Of a stretch of DNA of 9,455 bases, positions 7,708 to 9,455 are shown piece by piece. The stretch is from Acidobacteriaceae bacterium (GTDB lineage Bacteria > Acidobacteriota > Terriglobia > Terriglobales > Acidobacteriaceae), in assembly GCA_025462805.1 (NCBI GenBank), contig JAOAPJ010000020.1, positions 1-9,455 of the forward strand. The letters are read 5' to 3'. The position numbers and the translations under genes were made by a program. Numbering within the stretch: the first letter of the stretch is position 1; every line of letters begins with the position of its first letter. The notes under the pieces were generated by a model. That model made no database searches, was not told where the DNA came from, and saw only the letters and a list, made by a program, of their open reading frames with translations.

Positions 7708-8693
7708 ACGATCGCACGGCGATTCTGCTGCTGGCGCACGGCACACCCGAGGCACTCCACGAAATCCCCGAGTACCTGCGCAACGTCACCAGCGGCAGAC
7801 CCTTGCCACAGGAGGCCATCGATGAGATCACGCATCGTTACGGGCTCATCGGCCACAGTCCACTCACCGAATGGACGAACGCACAGGCGCGTCTGCTGGC
7901 AAAGCAACTGGACGTGCCGGTCTACGTGGGGATGCGCAACTGGAAGCCGTACATTGCAACGACGGTGCGTCAGATGCGGGACGAAGGTGTGACGGCCGCC
8001 GCCGCCATCTGCCTTGCGCCGCAAAACTCTCGTACCAGTGTCGGTCTGTATCGCCGTGCTGTGCTGGCGGAGGCTGACCAGGAGATCGCGGTGGATTTCA
8101 CTGACGCGTGGGCCGATCACCCGCTGCTGGTGGAGGCCTTCGCCGACCGGCTCCGCAGTGCCTATCGAGCGTTATTGGATCAGTTGGGGAAAAAGGCCCC
8201 AGTGCTCTTCACTGCGCACAGCGTGCCGTGCCGCACGATCCAGTCCGCGCCCGTCACGGTGAGCGCCGCCAAGGAAGTGAGCAGCGGCCCCGATCCATAT
8301 GCGATAGAGGCGAAAAGCACCGCCGCACTTGTCGCCGCGCGACTCGCCGGCGATGGGCTCACTCCCGCCGACTGGTTCTTCGCCTTTCAGAGCCAGGGCA
8401 TGTCCGGCGGCCCGTGGATTGGGCCAACCGTCGAAGATACGCTGACGGCGTTGCGCAACGAGGGTCACACTGCGGTGATGATCCAGCCGATCGGCTTCCT
8501 CTGCGATCACGTGGAGATTCTCTATGACATTGACATCGGCTTTCGCGAGTTCGGAGCCCGGCTAGGTCTGCGCATAGAGCGACCCGAGTCCTTGAACGGC
8601 TCGCCCATACTCACTGGCGCATTGGCCGACCTCGCCAAAAAAGCAGTGGCACGTCTGGCTGCACGCTCCGCATTCGCCGTATCCACCAGGTGA
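7704..8693 (+). CDS. hemH: Ferrochelatase, B. subtilis (coproporphyrin) type
   Basis: Inserts ferrous iron into a porphyrin: coproporphyrin III if this is a CpfC enzyme, protoporphyrin IX in the classical route. It has 329 residues. The catalytic pair is present: His172 in LFTAHSVP and Glu271 in CDHVEILYDID. Other family blocks are RYGLIGHSPL (45-54), YVGMRNWKP (74-82), ICLAPQNS (102-109) and FQSQGMSGGPWIGPTVEDTL (229-248). The pattern, including SGRPLPQEAIDEITHRY near 30-46, follows B. subtilis HemH/CpfC more than E. coli or human enzymes. No C-terminal cysteine cluster for a [2Fe-2S] centre is seen, and there is no C-terminal membrane anchor. Position 12 is His (LLLAHGTP) where the B. subtilis enzyme has Tyr13. 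The start is fixed by GGAGGT eight bases upstream and an ATGA overlap with hemE; the stop overlaps the next gene by GTGA. Assignment to coproporphyrin rather than protoporphyrin is inferred from similarity and gene order. Confidence 0.95.
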   Translation: MNDRTAILLLAHGTPEALHEIPEYLRNVTSGRPLPQEAIDEITHRYGLIGHSPLTEWTNAQARLLAKQLDVPVYVGMRNWKPYIATTVRQMRDEGVTAAAAICLAPQNSRTSVGLYRRAVLAEADQEIAVDFTDAWADHPLLVEAFADRLRSAYRALLDQLGKKAPVLFTAHSVPCRTIQSAPVTVSAAKEVSSGPDPYAIEAKSTAALVAARLAGDGLTPADWFFAFQSQGMSGGPWIGPTVEDTLTALRNEGHTAVMIQPIGFLCDHVEILYDIDIGFREFGARLGLRIERPESLNGSPILTGALADLAKKAVARLAARSAFAVSTR

Positions 8694-9455
8694 AGCGGCG
8701 GATTGCGATCGTCGGCGGGGGCATCAGCGGCTTAACCGCGGCTTACGTCCTCGAGCGAGATCACGCCCGCCGATGCGAGTTCGTCCTCTATGAAGCAGCC
8801 AACCGATTTGGCGGCGTCATCGAGACCGTGCAGCAGGAAGGCTTCACGATCGAGTGCGGACCTGATTCATGGGTCAGCGAAAAGCCTTGGGCGGAGGAGC
8901 TCGCCCGCGAGCTCGATCTCGAGGACGAGCTGTTGCCCTCGAACGACCATCAGCGGCGCACCTACATCGCCCTGGGTAACGGACTCGTTCCACTTCCCGA
9001 CGGGATGCGCATGATGGTGCCGACAGACCTGGACGCCATCCGCGGATCCTCTCTCTTTTCAGACGGAGCGAAGCAAGCATATCTCTCTGAACCCGGTCGC
9101 GCCAGCGAGCTGCGTCAGGCATCCCTGCTGGCTCGCGGGGAAGATGCCGATGAGTCGGTTGCTGATTTCGTGCGCCGGCACTTCGGTAACGAGGTGACGG
9201 AGAAGGTTGCCGGCCCTCTGCTCGCTGGCGTCTTCGGCGGTGATGTCGAGAAGCTCAGCTCGCGTTCGCTGCTCGCTCCCTTCGTCGCGCTCGAAGCCGA
9301 GTACGGGTCTCTTATCCTCGGTCTCGAGCAGAAGGGCAGACAGCAGACGGGTAAGCCTGTATTCACCACGCTTCGGAACGGTTTGCAGATGCTCGTCAAC
9401 CGCCTCGTCGCTTCAATACCTGCCTCCTCTCTCCGCGTCTCCACTGCGGTCCGCC
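8690..9455 (+). CDS. hemY: FAD-dependent protoporphyrinogen/coproporphyrinogen oxidase, partial (3' end outside window)
   Basis: Oxygen-dependent flavoenzyme (HemY, also called HemG in some schemes or CgoX when acting on coproporphyrinogen III), removing six electrons from a porphyrinogen to give the porphyrin used by ferrochelatase. The first 255 residues are visible. The FAD-binding Rossmann motif IAIVGGGISG (5-14) is followed by VLYEA, with Glu35 as the expected ribose ligand, and RFGGVIET (39-46). ECGPDSWVSEKP, VADFVRRHFGNEVTEKVAGPLLAGVFGGD and FTTLRNGLQMLV align well with B. subtilis HemY. The start is GTG at 8690, overlapping the hemH stop as GTGA; the next in-frame ATG is far downstream of the Rossmann fold, so GTG is strongly favoured. 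I see no separate Shine-Dalgarno, so translation is probably coupled to hemH. Order hemE-hemH-hemY matches the B. subtilis operon. Whether coproporphyrinogen or protoporphyrinogen is the substrate cannot be decided from this fragment. Confidence 0.94.
   Translation, partial: MKRRIAIVGGGISGLTAAYVLERDHARRCEFVLYEAANRFGGVIETVQQEGFTIECGPDSWVSEKPWAEELARELDLEDELLPSNDHQRRTYIALGNGLVPLPDGMRMMVPTDLDAIRGSSLFSDGAKQAYLSEPGRASELRQASLLARGEDADESVADFVRRHFGNEVTEKVAGPLLAGVFGGDVEKLSSRSLLAPFVALEAEYGSLILGLEQKGRQQTGKPVFTTLRNGLQMLVNRLVASIPASSLRVSTAVR

Overview
The window reads as chromosomal DNA from a GC-rich, Gram-negative bacterium, most likely an acidobacterium (Acidobacteriota, Terriglobia-like). The main clue is a protein of about 1,300 residues with a signal peptide, a carboxypeptidase-regulatory-like domain, a plug and a long outer-membrane beta-barrel. 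Acidobacteria carry many such Oar-like TonB-dependent proteins. The assignment is an inference from family knowledge, not from a marker gene.

Layout: two divergent gene groups flank a spacer of about 455 bases (6101-6555). The left group is on the minus strand. Read in transcription order it holds the TonB-dependent outer-membrane protein (6100-2207), an amidase-signature hydrolase (2162-771) and an NCS2/AzgA-type purine permease (662 to the left edge, 3' end cut off). Gaps are 44 bases (receptor to amidase) and 108 bases (amidase to permease). The first pair could be one transcript; the link to the permease is weaker.

The right group is on the plus strand and is a heme operon: hemE (uroporphyrinogen decarboxylase), hemH (ferrochelatase) and an FAD-dependent porphyrinogen oxidase (hemY/cgoX, cut by the right edge). 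Each junction overlaps by four bases (ATGA, then GTGA). The order matches the hemEHY operon of Bacillus subtilis, and the ferrochelatase looks like the B. subtilis, coproporphyrin-type enzyme. The final steps may therefore run through coproporphyrin rather than protoporphyrin. The ChdC (HemQ) enzyme that would settle this is not in the window.

I see no RNA gene, CRISPR array, insertion sequence, prophage or integrase, and no convincing terminator. Nothing here is clearly a new system. The points most worth a second look are the receptor-amidase-permease neighbourhood, as a possible nutrient uptake locus, and the histidine in the ferrochelatase position where the B. subtilis enzyme has its substrate-contacting tyrosine.
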